Made by a program: the position numbers and the translations under genes. From Isoetes taiwanensis (taxonomy: Eukaryota; Streptophyta; Lycopodiopsida; Isoetales; Isoetaceae), in contig JAJEKV010000003.1 in the NCBI GenBank assembly GCA_021234155.1, positions 17,840,386 to 17,904,385 of the forward strand: a DNA stretch of 64,000 nt, in the 5' to 3' direction. The first letter of the stretch is position 1. Every line of letters begins with the position of its first letter. Of this stretch, positions 33,871 to 45,987 are shown piece by piece. The notes beneath the pieces are model-generated. The model worked only from the letters and a program-made list of their open reading frames with translations, did not search any database and was not told the origin of the DNA.

Positions 33871-36800
33871 AATATGAACTATCTCCATAGCATTCATATC
33901 ATATTCTAACTTAAGGCCTTAGCCTTTGCAACACGCTTATGTGTTAAACGTCTCTTCTTAGCAAACCTACTTTCAGTGACAGGCATCATATATGAGGGGT
34001 TGTTGGCCATATCAGGTGGCGTCTTTTTGTAGGATCTTCTCATACCCACTTGACCAGACATACCATGCATTAGCTAATAACAAAATATTTATCTATTCCC
34101 GTCAAGACGCATTTACCACAAAGCGATTGCTAATCGCACAAATGTCAAAGCTTTCCAAACTTCAAGATCTCAACTTTTCCAACCTACAACATATCCTATA
34201 TATCCTAGGAAATATCACGGTATATCTGGGGGGATGCTGTCAAAGTGGTATGATGTTAAAAGTATTAAATTAAATTAAATAAATTGGTGATTTTGTGAAG
34301 CAATGAGATGTACCATCCATGGTGCAGATATGAATGGTCAAATAAATAAATGAATCTCTCAAGCTTTTAAGGTATAGAATGTAAAACTGATTCGAGGAAA
34401 ATTCCAGTTGCACATTCCAGACTCACTTGCGACCAACCCCATTGGGGCCTTGGAATGAGATCTCAAAATTCCTTTGTCCTATATATTATTGAAGTTGCCA
34501 TCCCTGTTTAGTTTGAATTGCAATACTATTCTGTTGCACGTAAAGAAAAAAAGATTTCGAACTACACTTATACATGGTCCAAGGAATTAGAATGGGCATG
34601 TATCCAATTTATCTTCTTACTACAATTAGAGAATATATGCTGAATAGGTAAGTATGGTGTGTGATGGTTCCTTTGCTTCGTTGATGTATTTGTTTAAGAA
34701 AGTTTTTCTCTCTACTTCCTTTTTAAGAAAAAATTTCTCTCTACTTTTAAGATATATTGTCCGCATGACATAGGTTCCTTTTGTGAGTTCAAACTCCCAC
34801 ATTTTTTTAACACCCTTGATCGCTTAACAAACAAAAATGCAAACTTTTGAATACATGCTGCACTTTTCAATGCCATGCATTAGACATTACTGTTTTGTTA
34901 GATATTTCCTCAACGTCATTTGGCATATATATCAATAAGAGCGTCTGCAAAATCCGGCCCAAGATTATATTGTACAATTAACAAATAAGCCTCTTTACTT
35001 ATGCTACAAATTTACCATTGTGGAACATGATTTTGTAATACATGAGAATGTGAACTTATCTAGTCTAACAGCTTGTATACCTGTATTTGTTGAAGCATAT
35101 CTAGGCAATCCTTCCGCTGGAAAAGGTTTCAGTTGTATCTCCTTTATTCCTTCAGACCTCTTTATTCCATTGAACTTAGATTAATTGAAGCAAAAAATGA
35201 ATACACATCAAAGGACTTGAACCCTAGACTATTCCATTAAAAGTTCAAATATAATTGCTACTTCAAACACAGTTAAATGATGACAGAGTCAAAAACAGTA
35301 GTTAACAGAAAAAACCCTGCTCCAAACTATGTGCGCATCAAAATGTGCCCTTTTGATTGTAATAAAGAAAATGAGAATGCCAAGGAATCACATTTTCATT
35401 ACCTCTTTGATCGATGCAAGAGCTCCCTTTTGAAATGATCAAACAAAAGAAATGTCAACATGTCGAATGAAAATCTCCATAAAATGATCCTGTATCTAAA
35501 TACAGATCAAGAAAAAACAAGTAAAACACAAATTTTACAAATATGTATATGTGCTTGGAAGTTAGAAACCCGTAGAAATAAGGTCTTTTACAATAGCTTT
35601 GGTCCAATAGCAAACATTCTACAAAGGGTTAAATTCCTCCATGCAGACCTCCCAATTCCTCCATGCATGCAGATTATCATGTCCTCTATAAGTGCAGGCG
35701 ATCTAACCAGTTGAATAGTTGGTTAACACATTGTCACCCTTTTCACCCCTCCAAAGATTCACAACAAAAAGTTTCAAACTGACTTTTGTTATGTACATGA
35801 CTAAATATCTGGCAATAAAGCTAGTTGTACCATGCGCTCAATACATTCTGTAGTTGCTGAAAGGGAATGATATTATGGTACCAAAATTTTGCTCGACCGG
35901 AACATGGGATGTTACCGGCATTACTGGCGGCTGGACGAAGGGAGATCATGTGCCCTCCATTAGAGCGCAATGAAGAGCATTTGTTCATGACCAAAGTAGG
36001 AAGAGGGCTTACAAATACATCTATGCTTTGCATTCGATTTAACAATATTGATGCAACTATTTACATCATGCTTACAGATTCCTACATTCTATAGAATACC
36101 AAAATTTAGGAAAGTAACTTATACAACTAATCATGACGACGTTGTAAGTAATGCGATGGGCTATCAATTACTCCTCATGACCTTACAACAATGATCTTGT
36201 CCCTGTTTGTATATTCTAATTAGTAAGTTGGGCATTTTCGTTCACCGTAGAATTTCAAGTGCAATAACCATTTCTAACTTGGTTTTCATTGCTTGGTGTA
36301 GGACAGAAGGCAAACATATTTACAAGAAAGAAAAAGGATTTTGACTCTTAGATCGTGAAGGGTTGTACTCGAATTTTAGTATACGGTTATCAACTAATCC
36401 TCCTAAAATCTCTAGAGCAATGGTTTTGTTCCTAATCTACTGTTAAATTTGACTTTTTTGGATGTGTCGAAAACTTTTTGAATTTTTTTCCCAGGTTGCT
36501 TTGCCCGAGGTTTTTTATCGCTAGCAAAGTTTCTCAATAGGCTAAACATCAAAAGCAAAAAATTAAGGGGTCATATAATTCTGAAAAGTTGTATGATTTT
36601 GAAGAGGTTTCTATTATATTCTATTCTTTTATAGATCGGATTGTAGATGTTGAGACATTGAGCATGAGTTATCTTTTTATCTTCTTGACATGACATGGAG
36701 GCCATGACTAACTGCACATGATTTGTTTTTGGTATGCTAGAAAAACCTCTATGAAAATAGACGTACACTTTGTTTTGCCGAGATCCATAATTATGTATAG

Positions 36801-37234
36801 CTCATTTGCACCATCGTTTCTATTTTTTGTTTAAGCATGTAGGTTTGGCTAATGCTTGAAAATGCGCCAAATATATCGTTCCTCATCCAGAAGGTATTGC
36901 TCGATAGTTCCTCAAACACTATGCAATCTAATCCAATCATATGATAGGGTTGAATAGTTACAATAGTACAATTCTCGATTGGGTGGCGAATAGCAGTTAC
37001 CTGCTAAAAGCTCAAATGTGTCTTGCATAGACACCGAAGGCTAGATATCCAACATGATCCTTGCTTGGATCAGATAGAGTTGAACCTAATGGGTTATGCA
37101 TAGTTGTAAGATAGAACATAAGGGGCTAGAACATCAATACAAACTGGGGTAGTAAGAAAATAACTGCCCAAGCTATGTCAAACATGGGTATTTTGGTAGA
37201 AATCAATCGACCTGCATAGCGGATCGAGATTCTC
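33870..37234. other. Unassigned AT-rich intergenic DNA
   Basis: No gene recognised. Short open frames (for example plus at 33992-34273 and 35460-35714, minus at 35821-36045) have no motif I know. The left part may belong to the decayed Helitron. Confidence 0.45.
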
Positions 37235-37236
37235 GT

Positions 37237-37278
37237 GCAAGACGAGCATGCATGCATTGCATGCATGCATAGCATGCA
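37237..37278. repeat. GCATGCAT-rich palindromic run
   Basis: Repeated GCATGCAT units form an almost continuous self-complementary stretch. GCATGCAT resembles RY seed-gene elements (CATGCATG), but no adjacent gene supports a regulatory role. Confidence 0.8.
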
Positions 37279-37596
37279 TTTTTGGGTCGCTCATTCGGTT
37301 GAGAGATCGCTATTTCTTCCAGAGTTGCTTCTCATCGGTGCTTTCTCATCCTTCAACAGTGTCATTTGTCAAATATTGTCGCATGGCACGCGTGATCAGC
37401 TCCTCTTGTTTTCAAGGTTTTGTGTCGTGGCTCGTCTGAACAGCCCCTTGCTTTTTCAATGTTTTAATTCTCTCTATTATATATTTTTATATTGATGATG
37501 TGCAGGTGTAGGTGTGATGCACGATTTCGGTATTCTCTATGGAGCATGGATATTTTTGGGAACGTTTGGCAGCCTTGTATTGTCCAAGCCCCTTGA

Positions 37597-37670
37597 CGAG
37601 AGCTTATCACTAGGGTTTTTCCTCAAAACCCGAAAAGGTGAGGTTTTTTAATCCCAGCGATAAGCTCTCG
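37597..37670. other. Conserved stem-loop, copy 2
   Basis: Perfect 12-bp outer stem CGAGAGCTTATC (37597-37608) with GATAAGCTCTCG (37659-37670). Inner hairpin GGGTTTTTCCTCAAAACCC is followed by GGTTTTTTAATCC, the same loop plan as 28414-28498. Confidence 0.65.
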
Positions 37671-38449
37671 ACAGATATACTAGTCAACATCTGTAGCAAA
37701 CAATTTTATTTTTGGGGTCCAGGCGTTATAACTGGATATTCCCTATGCTTTTCCATTACTTTGGGGTAGCTTATGCTACCCCACTCTTTACCATTGTAGA
37801 CACACTGTTGAGATGAATGAAAAGCCTATCTATTGGAGGTTGTTATTCATGCGAGTCGCATCACGAGGATTACAAAATGCAACGCAGGTGCCCTGATGAC
37901 TCTGGGTAACCTACGATTCTTACGAAGGCTCACTCGTTAACTTAGAGCATGACTATGGCTTATATGAGTATGTCAAGTCACTTGTAATGCCTCAACAACG
38001 GCATGACGTCATTATAGAAAAACCCAATGACAAATAGTTTTAAGGTCTATGACGACATTATATCATAACCCCCAATGCGTGGGTTAAAAATATAGGAGGA
38101 AACCTTGGAACATAAACTTTTAGATCTCAGTAATTTAGAAGACAACAAGAGGGTTAAAGAATATCTGAAACCGTTAAATTGTTTGATGAGATGATATAGT
38201 TCAATTCAATTCTAATACTTCTTGTATTGCATGCCAATCCAGAATTGTTACGTCACCTTCCCCATGTTGCATGTCCATGCAAGACGTCCTCCCACTTCTC
38301 CGACACCCAATATCGCCCCATGCATTGAAGTTAATTGCACTTCTACGTAACTTGAACATTCAAGTACCTAGACAGTAAAGTTACCTTTATAGCCTACGGA
38401 ATAAGAATTTGTATACGTTGTACCAAGTGTAGTGATAAGAAATGTTGGA

Positions 38450-41130
38450 ATTAATAAGCAACACGTTTGAAGGGCCGGGGTAACAAAAATCGAGCATGGA
38501 CGTAGAAAACATATTAAAGAAGGAAAGGAATGAAGGACCCCTGTTCATTATATTTAGCAACTTGGATGGGAAGGTTACTATCTTCACAACTTTTGGATGA
38601 GTGGCATGACTTGAGCGGTTGTCTCCACATAGGACCATTGCATTCTCCAGCTGATTCTAGCCTCTTCTCTAGCCCCAATGAACCTAGACTCTGGCCCATA
38701 AAAGAATGAACAAAATTACTGTAAGTGAATCCCAGCAAGTGGTAGCAATCAACCCAGTCATCATGCTGATAATGATGAAGCATTTGAATACTGCTCAACA
38801 GCCTAATTAGTGCATTCTACTTGACCATTGGTGTCTGGTGTTCTCCATAATATAGCAGACATTTCAAAGAGTTGCAGAATACACTCAACAATAAACTGGG
38901 AACTATGGTTACTGACAATGGTATCTGGTAAGTCATGGAGTCGAACTACTTCTCAATGCGAAAGACCAGAGCTTCACTAGAGATGAAGATGCTGCAAAGA
39001 ATGAAATGCACCACCTTGAAGAAGCGATCAACGAAAAGTACACTGAAATGCTCTTTTAAGAACTGGCTAGAACTAGTAAAGCTAAAACAGACCATGTGAA
39101 AGATGACTAGAAGCTTTTGCACGATAACAAGTGTCATATGAATATACAAAAGTGTCTTGGCCGCCAATAATCTCAAGCAATGAGTTGCAGAGTCTTGGCA
39201 ATTTCAAAGTGGCCAGCAAGCAGGGAATCATGACACAACTACAAAACTTGAAGTCGAGGAGCACCATCAATAACATACAAGATATTGTGCCGAAAATCAA
39301 ACCATTATGAATGTTCAAAGAACATCACTATTTAAACGCTGAGGCGGATCACTAGAGGAAGATCTGAACCAAGGTCTAAAAGGATATCATGTGCCAAGGG
39401 ATCCGTGGTATTGCAGTTCAGATTGTCTCCAGGAGAGTGCGAACATGAGATCTTGAAAAATGAAGTGGCAAGATGCTGCAATTGATCAGGATCAAGAATG
39501 ACGTTGGACTCTTGATAAAATCCCTTAGATTCCAAATAAGATATGTGAGAAAGAGCATCTGGTTTTCTTTGAAGTATGCGAGCCAAAATTTGATGGCAAA
39601 ATTAAAGTGGGATAACACCGATGTACAGTATTATGCTGATGATGATTGAAAACTCGAATAGACTAAAAAATACTCCAGGTTTTGATGATCAATATACACA
39701 GCCACTTTATGGGGCATTCTTCAAGAAATTGTCGCCACTTCGAAAAAGAGTAACAATCATTAGAAGCTTCTCCCGTGAATGATAGGCGATCGGGTGCATC
39801 ACGATCGTCCATTGGCAAGATACTACCAATATCAAAACTGAGGTGTAAGCTTCAAGAACATAGGATGCAAAGGATCCAAATATTCAAGGACGGGTGCCGC
39901 TATGCAAGCATGCTTCAAAGTGATGAATGTTGATTATGTTTCAATTGTCCACTCAAAAGGAATGTCCTTCTTGGTGTGACGTGTCAAAAGCAACGACAAT
40001 AAAAATGGCGATAATCCTTCTTTGAATAATCCTTCATGAAATGGCGATAAGAATTAGGAAACTCCAAAAAGCATTGTACATCCTTAACTAAGAAAGGTAT
40101 TTTCCAAGTACCGTAACCTTCTCTAGATCCATGGAGACATCCCGAGGTTGTGATACGATTGCTAAGGAATTCAACATTGTCTTGCTCGAACTCACACTTC
40201 TCCAGCTTGGTATAAAGTCCATGTTCTCACAGCTTCTAACCTTCCAACATGTTCCTCATGCTCCTCTACAGTCCATGATAGCCCAAGAACTCGACATTGT
40301 CCTGTTCGAACTGAGACTTCTCTAGTTTGACATAATGTCCATGTTCTCGCACCTGACCTTCTGACATGTTCATCATGCTCTTCTAGAGTCTTCGAGTAAA
40401 TCAAAATATCATCCAAATAGATGATACAAAGAGGTTCAAAAACTCCCAAAAGACATCATTAACCATGTGCTGAAAAATTGTTGGAGCATTGGTAAGGCCA
40501 AGGGGCTTGGCAGTGTACTCAAAGTGTTTGTACCCATTCGGAATGCTGTCTTTCACTAGTCACCTTCCTTGATGTGAATAAGATTGTAGATGCCAATCTT
40601 AGTGAAGTACCATGAGCCGCCCAAACAACTCTAGAATCAAGAGAAGAGGATATCGATTGCGCATTAGGAGGCCACAGTAATCTACAAGCAACTATAAAGT
40701 GTTATCCTTCTTGGAGACAAAGAAGATCGCAGTCCCTGCAAGTGAGAAAAAATGTCGGGTAAATCCAGTCACAAGATTCTCCTTGATGTAAGTCCGCAAA
40801 GCCTCCAGCTCTATTGGTGACGAGCCATATACATGATTATATGGTGGTGTCTCTCGCTGGAGATCAATGGGGAAATCATAAGGACAATGCCGAAGTTTGT
40901 TAACTTTGACCTTATCAGAAGAATCAGCAAAATCATTCTATTTATCAGGAATGACAAAGACAGACTTCATTGAAGCAGAGCTAGTCGACAGAGAATTTGA
41001 ATTGCAAATATTAAATTGGGATCTCGGCTTCCAGGTTTAATAAATTTGTGAACAGAAATCTTCGAGATACGGAATTGGGATGCAGAAGGCTCCACAAAAA
41101 GAGGAACCTAAATAGGAACAGGAGCAGAAG
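38450..41130 (-). pseudogene. Decayed Ty3/gypsy polyprotein (RT, RNase H, integrase)
   Basis: Minus-strand fragments follow gypsy pol order. The reverse-transcriptase active site YLDDILIYSKTLEEHDEHV has YLDD at 40408-40419. The end of the RNase H region (KPDALSHISYL, about 39530-39570) follows, then the integrase with FVDRFFKVVHFI (about 39000-39050) and LPDTIVSNHSSQF (about 38890-38940). Stops and frameshifts are frequent, and a segment of about 115 bp just after YLDD is duplicated (40190-40380). The sequence up to 41130 may be the N-terminal RT or protease part, but no motif is clear. No LTR pair was identified. It is a dead copy, separate from the element at 25-33 kb. Confidence 0.82.
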
Positions 41131-44100
41131 CCAGAATGGAAACATGATTAGGATCGGGCAAACAGATCTTGAATATAATCAAAATCAAAGTCAGAATCAG
41201 GAGCAATACTAGAAACCAGGACTGGGAGAGGAACTAGAGTCGAGCTTCAACTCACTTACCTCTGCTCGGCATCAAGATGCTCAACATATTCCTTTTCAAC
41301 TCAGAATGGAGTAGACAATCCAATTGCCTTAATTCATTTTATATTTTGCATCATATCCTCTGAAATTGCTTCTCTCCTCATAAGGCTATCAAGAGATAAA
41401 GAATAAAGAAAAACTCGAGATGACGCCCCATCTTCATCTACTTTTAATAGGACGTGGTGTAGAATTAGTGACTTTTAAGCTCTCTTTTTTTTCCCCGTCT
41501 TTGTATCTTTACTTGTATTTGAGTTTTGGTTAAATAAAGATTGAGATTTGTGGCCTTAGCACGACAACTCGAAGTGTATTTTGAAGGCGAGACTTCTTGA
41601 CATCCTTGATGTCTTTGTTTTCCTTATATTAACATCTTTTACCTTGCATTTTTTTTTTTAATGTTGGAAGAAAATACCGACTTCAAAGCGTATGTGAAAA
41701 AAAAATGCAAAGCACGGAAATTAGGTTTTCGAGCTCCAACTGTTAACGACTTTTTTCCCGCGCTCTTCTCTTTTTTTTTTTCCTTCTAATGCGGCGATTG
41801 AGCTTCTCCTACATTTTTATCTTGCATGGATGCTATAACGTCCTTTGATCTCGCCTGGATGCTAAGACAAACTCCTTTTCTGCTTCGAAGTTTTTTTGCT
41901 CTCTAGTTTTTTGAATGTAGCAATGCCCTTCAATCTCACCCGGATGCTATGGCGCTCGGTGCGTACAATGTTTCTACTTGGTTTAAGCACTGTATGGTTT
42001 ACACTATTCTTTATCTTGATATTAGGATGCCTTTTTCTTAAACAAAGGATCTTTCTTTCTAGATGGGTGGTTTAGCGGTATTTGGTTGCGGTCTTGCTTT
42101 CAGTTTTCTTTTCTGGTGCTAATTTTTCAGTTGATTATGCATATTAAACCTTGTATAATATTCCTCTGCAGTATATTTATATTGCAGATGCTAAAGAACG
42201 AACGTTTGGCTGTCTTATAAGTACTCTGGTATCTGGAAATAAGCTTTATTTGTCTAGACATCACGCTGTGGCATTATTTTGTTAAAAACCTATATTTGGG
42301 ATCCTTTCATGCAGTTTAGTTTTAGGTCCTCGCAGGCTTTAAAAGCAGTGTGAAGAGCAGTATCTTTGCTGGTTCTTAATTTTTCCCCCTTGATTGTTTC
42401 ATAAAATTTGAAGTTTGGGTATGCATTTATCTTCCTTGTTGCATAACAATTTCTTATTACTTATCCAATGTTAGGAGCAGCATACAGACTTCATTTTTCC
42501 ATTTCATCTCGTGTAAGGCTATCCTCACAATATCATAGTTGGGAGGTTGTTTTTGCCCATTCTTCACAAATGTAAGTTGCAACCAATCTGTACAAACCCA
42601 AAGGCAAAGCTTCTACATCTATAGCTCTGTTTTCTTTAAACTTGGTGCATTTCATTGACAGATTTCCTCTAACAGTTATGTCTTTTTTCTATTCCTTTCT
42701 ACTATAGAAAGTATTGGCTGGAATATCATGTCTGCCAAAAGAACTAGGTATCAGTGCAACAGGTTCTCATCATTTTCTTCTCATCTGTACTTAAAAGTGT
42801 CCACAATTTCAATTGGTAACATAGAATTTGCTTTGCCATTATCGTATATTTGTTGATATTGGTGATGGCTATATGGCAGCACCAGGTTATATCACTCAAG
42901 AAAAAAAGACACAATTAAGATATTGTGTAGTTGGCCTATCTTTTTTGCAGATTTATTACTGCTATTATCAAGCATCAAGTGCTTGAACGTCTTTGCTATC
43001 ATCTTATACTAATAGAAGTTTCTTCTTGCTAAGGCAATGACTTTTTCTTTTGCTTTTATTAATATGTTTTGGACTTTGGAAATATACCTCTCATGATTCT
43101 ATTTGATTTAAATTATTGTCAAACATATGGAAAAACTGTGGGTTCAAGTCCCACATGTTAACATTTCCATTGCATATATCTGAAATCAGCTTGTAAAATT
43201 GCATTGAAACCAGCTTGTAGAAACGTATCGGTAAACTATTTGACATCATCTATTTAAAAAAAATAAAAATAAAAATAAATGCCATACTAGCAAACTTAAA
43301 CCAAATATATTTACCATGTCGTGATCTTGTGATCAATAATCACTATGAAACATCATAACAAAATGCACTTGTAATTACCATGTCAAAATGCCAAGGAATA
43401 TAGATATGACCAAATATCATACCAGTAAATGTGACATATTAAGCACACATATCATAGAGTTTAAGTTGTTATAAGAACCAGCCACAACTACCATCACCTA
43501 GTGCCATGTTACAAAATAATCCTTATTTATCACATTATAGAATTATACTAATGAATCATATCGTATAATTAGATATGGTTTATAAACTTTTTGACCAACA
43601 AATGGGTTTGATTTTAAGATTTGGTTTCATTGCTAAATCATTAAAAAAGTTCATACTAATTTAGTTTTGGGGGCCTTGTGTTTGCTTTTATCATATAATT
43701 TTTTATAAACTTCTCACATATAGTGCGTATTTCTCATGTAATGATCAATTGAAATATTCTTAATAATCATCAATAAGAAAATGTAAATTACATGCCTGCT
43801 AACGAGCCTAGCTCGTTACAAAAAATTCCAGGTGGGTGAAAAGGTGCAGAATGATAGGTGAAAACAGTGCTGGGTAAAAACATGTATCTCGGGTGAAAAC
43901 AGTGGACCTACTAGGTAAATTAGAGATGCAATTTGTCGCGGCCGGTGAACATCTTTAATTAGCATTCTTTAAAGAAGATTGACCACGTGGTGCAGCGTGA
44001 TTGGCCCCGTGTCCTAGATTTCTTTTAACCCAGCTTTACATTATGTGGAATGGGACGAGGGAGGAGATACTTGCGTGAGCAGGGGAAGCTGGCTACTACC

Positions 44101-44200
44101 ACCAACCAGGAGCGCCCTGTAGGATCCCTGCAAGAATCCCCGACCTCTTCCCATTTTCATAGCATAAAGGAAAGCCATGGCATGATGATCCAGAGATGGC
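41130..44200. other. Unassigned, AT-rich
   Basis: No gene or element recognised. There are pyrimidine-rich stretches (41490-41800) and low-complexity AT DNA (43250-43800). A shortened version of the CG-rich motif (TCGCGGCCGGTGAACATCTT) occurs at about 43936-43955. Confidence 0.45.
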
Positions 44201-44209
44201 GTAGATAAT

Positions 44210-44400
44210 ATGACGATGGTGCAAATGCTTCAGGTTTCGAGCTATGGCTTGAAGTTTCGGTGATGGTTTCCATTCTTCAGGTTTTGAGTTATGGTTTGGG
44301 CAGATGGTGCAGATGCTTCAGGTTTCGAGCTAAGGTTTCAAGCTATGGTTTCAAGAGATGGTACAGATGCTTCAAGTTTTCTTTCAGTTATGGCCGATGA
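44210..44400. repeat. Degenerate repeats of GATGGTGCAGATGCTTCAGG type
   Basis: About three copies of a unit combining GATGGTGCA(G)ATGCTTCAGG with TTTCGAGCTATGGTTT, spaced 55-100 bp. No continuous frame of note. Confidence 0.75.
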
Positions 44401-44629
44401 TGCGTATCGTTAGGTAACAGAAATGGGCTGTAACAGGTTGCCGGGAGAATGCTTACCTCTATTATTCTTGATTAAAATGGTCGCCATATGGCAACCATTC
44501 ATTGATCTCTAATCAAGAACGTGAATCCACTTTCCTTGACATTTTAGGGCATTGTTTTACCTAGTCGACATAGCACATTGTTTCCATTCCACACTAGACA
44601 TAGCATTATCAATAGCAACAAAGGATGCA

Positions 44630-45987
44630 CTAAGCTTCCGCCTCAAGATACAAATATGCTGCTATCCGATGGGCCTCTGTACCTATTTGTTGCACAACGT
44701 TAGCAACTAACTCCTGAGCAGACAAAGCCTCTTCTGGCTCAGGTGGATACATATTAGGATTTGGATGAGAAGCATCAATTTCTGACGTAATCAACGAAGA
44801 AGGCAAGGATAAAACTGGATGGCTCACACCACCATCATTCGGAACGGAACTATTTTCCATCACCTCCCTGCAATTGTATACAACATATAAAAAGGTAAGA
44901 AACCAAGAAACTGCAACTATGCAATAAACACGACAAACTCTCTCAACCAACAGCCATCGTATGATCACTCGTGTGGATGGGGATATAATCCACACAGCTC
45001 CAAGATAACCACATCAGGGCTAAAACTAGGGTCATTTATATCTTGAAAATTCACATCTTCCTCATCACTAGAGATACTATCATCCCAATATCGTCTACGG
45101 CCAGGACCATTTCTTTCAATAGGCACAAACCCTGCAGGAAACCCAAATAGTATCATCCTCATATCAAAAGGCATGCAATGACTAGGATTCAATAAGACTT
45201 TCCAAGCTGCCCTAACTCTATACCCATTAATATGAGCAATGTTAGAAGGAATTATCCACGAACTAGACGAGGTGAATTTTTCAGATCTAATCATCCTGCA
45301 CGAGGTATACGTCAAACTAGCAGTCAACCTCCAATTACCATGATAGTTCACAAATTGAGCCATCCTGTTCAAGAGATTTTTATTGTCTAAAACAACAAGA
45401 CTCTTGGTGTCACCAGCCCCCCACCTTAAGTACAAGTCCTTCCCTTTTTCAATAACAAATTCACTGATGTTATGGATATGGCAGACGTAATGAACTTTAC
45501 CAATACTTTCATATAATAACCAACCATCCCCTCAAAACAGTGAAGACGGTTATTCTTTAGAGCCTTACAAACCAAGACAACACCAGGGGACTTCGAAGGC
45601 CAATTAAAATCTTTTTTAATAGCATCATTCAAGGCCCTTGGAGTCTTGAAATGGCATGTACGGCCTGGCAGTGCAAATGACAATAGCACCATGCTCTAAT
45701 GCTATTGGCCCGGACAAATATCTCCTATTACAAAACCCAACCATGGCATCATAAAAACTCATAGGAACATCCTGCCCAGAAATCCCCAATGTCACACTAA
45801 CATCGATGGCAGTCCAATCTTGTTCAAAAGAACCCCCACCAGAAGAACCTCCAATTTGAGAATCTCCACCAGAAGAACCTCCAATTTGAGGCCCTCCAGA
45901 AGATCCACCAATTAATAAAGAGCTCAAAGATGGAGGCACAGGTCCGCCTACTCCCTTACCTCTCCTAGTTGCCTTCTTCAAAAACAT
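44630..45987 (-). pseudogene. HUH-endonuclease Rep-like gene, broken (Replitron-like candidate)
   Basis: Overlapping minus-strand frames form one decayed gene. The N-terminal part (45625-45987) has a basic start and three GGSSGG repeats, then CNRRYLSGPIALEHG. At 45671-45679 a third frame encodes HLH within CHLHCQAV, the H-hydrophobe-H metal site of HUH Rep endonucleases. The next frame (45426-45692) carries FKTPRALNDAIKKDFNW, VCKALKNNRLH and GMVGYYMK, whose YYMK (45507-45518) fits the Rep YxxK catalytic motif. A C-terminal region (44965-45435) and a probable last exon (44630-44870, after an intron ending in GCAG) follow. HUH Reps nick and join single DNA strands in rolling-circle replication or transposition. 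No helicase domain was seen, which argues against a Helitron. At least two frameshifts flank HLH. Confidence 0.6.

Noticed and set aside
35821-36094. Overlapping frames on both strands
   Set aside because: No motif, no supporting splice or codon pattern.
43135-43155. GTGGGTTCAAGTCCCAC, a tRNA T-arm-like hairpin
   Set aside because: No matching acceptor, D-arm or anticodon arm around it; a bare T-arm occurs by chance or as a SINE B-box remnant.
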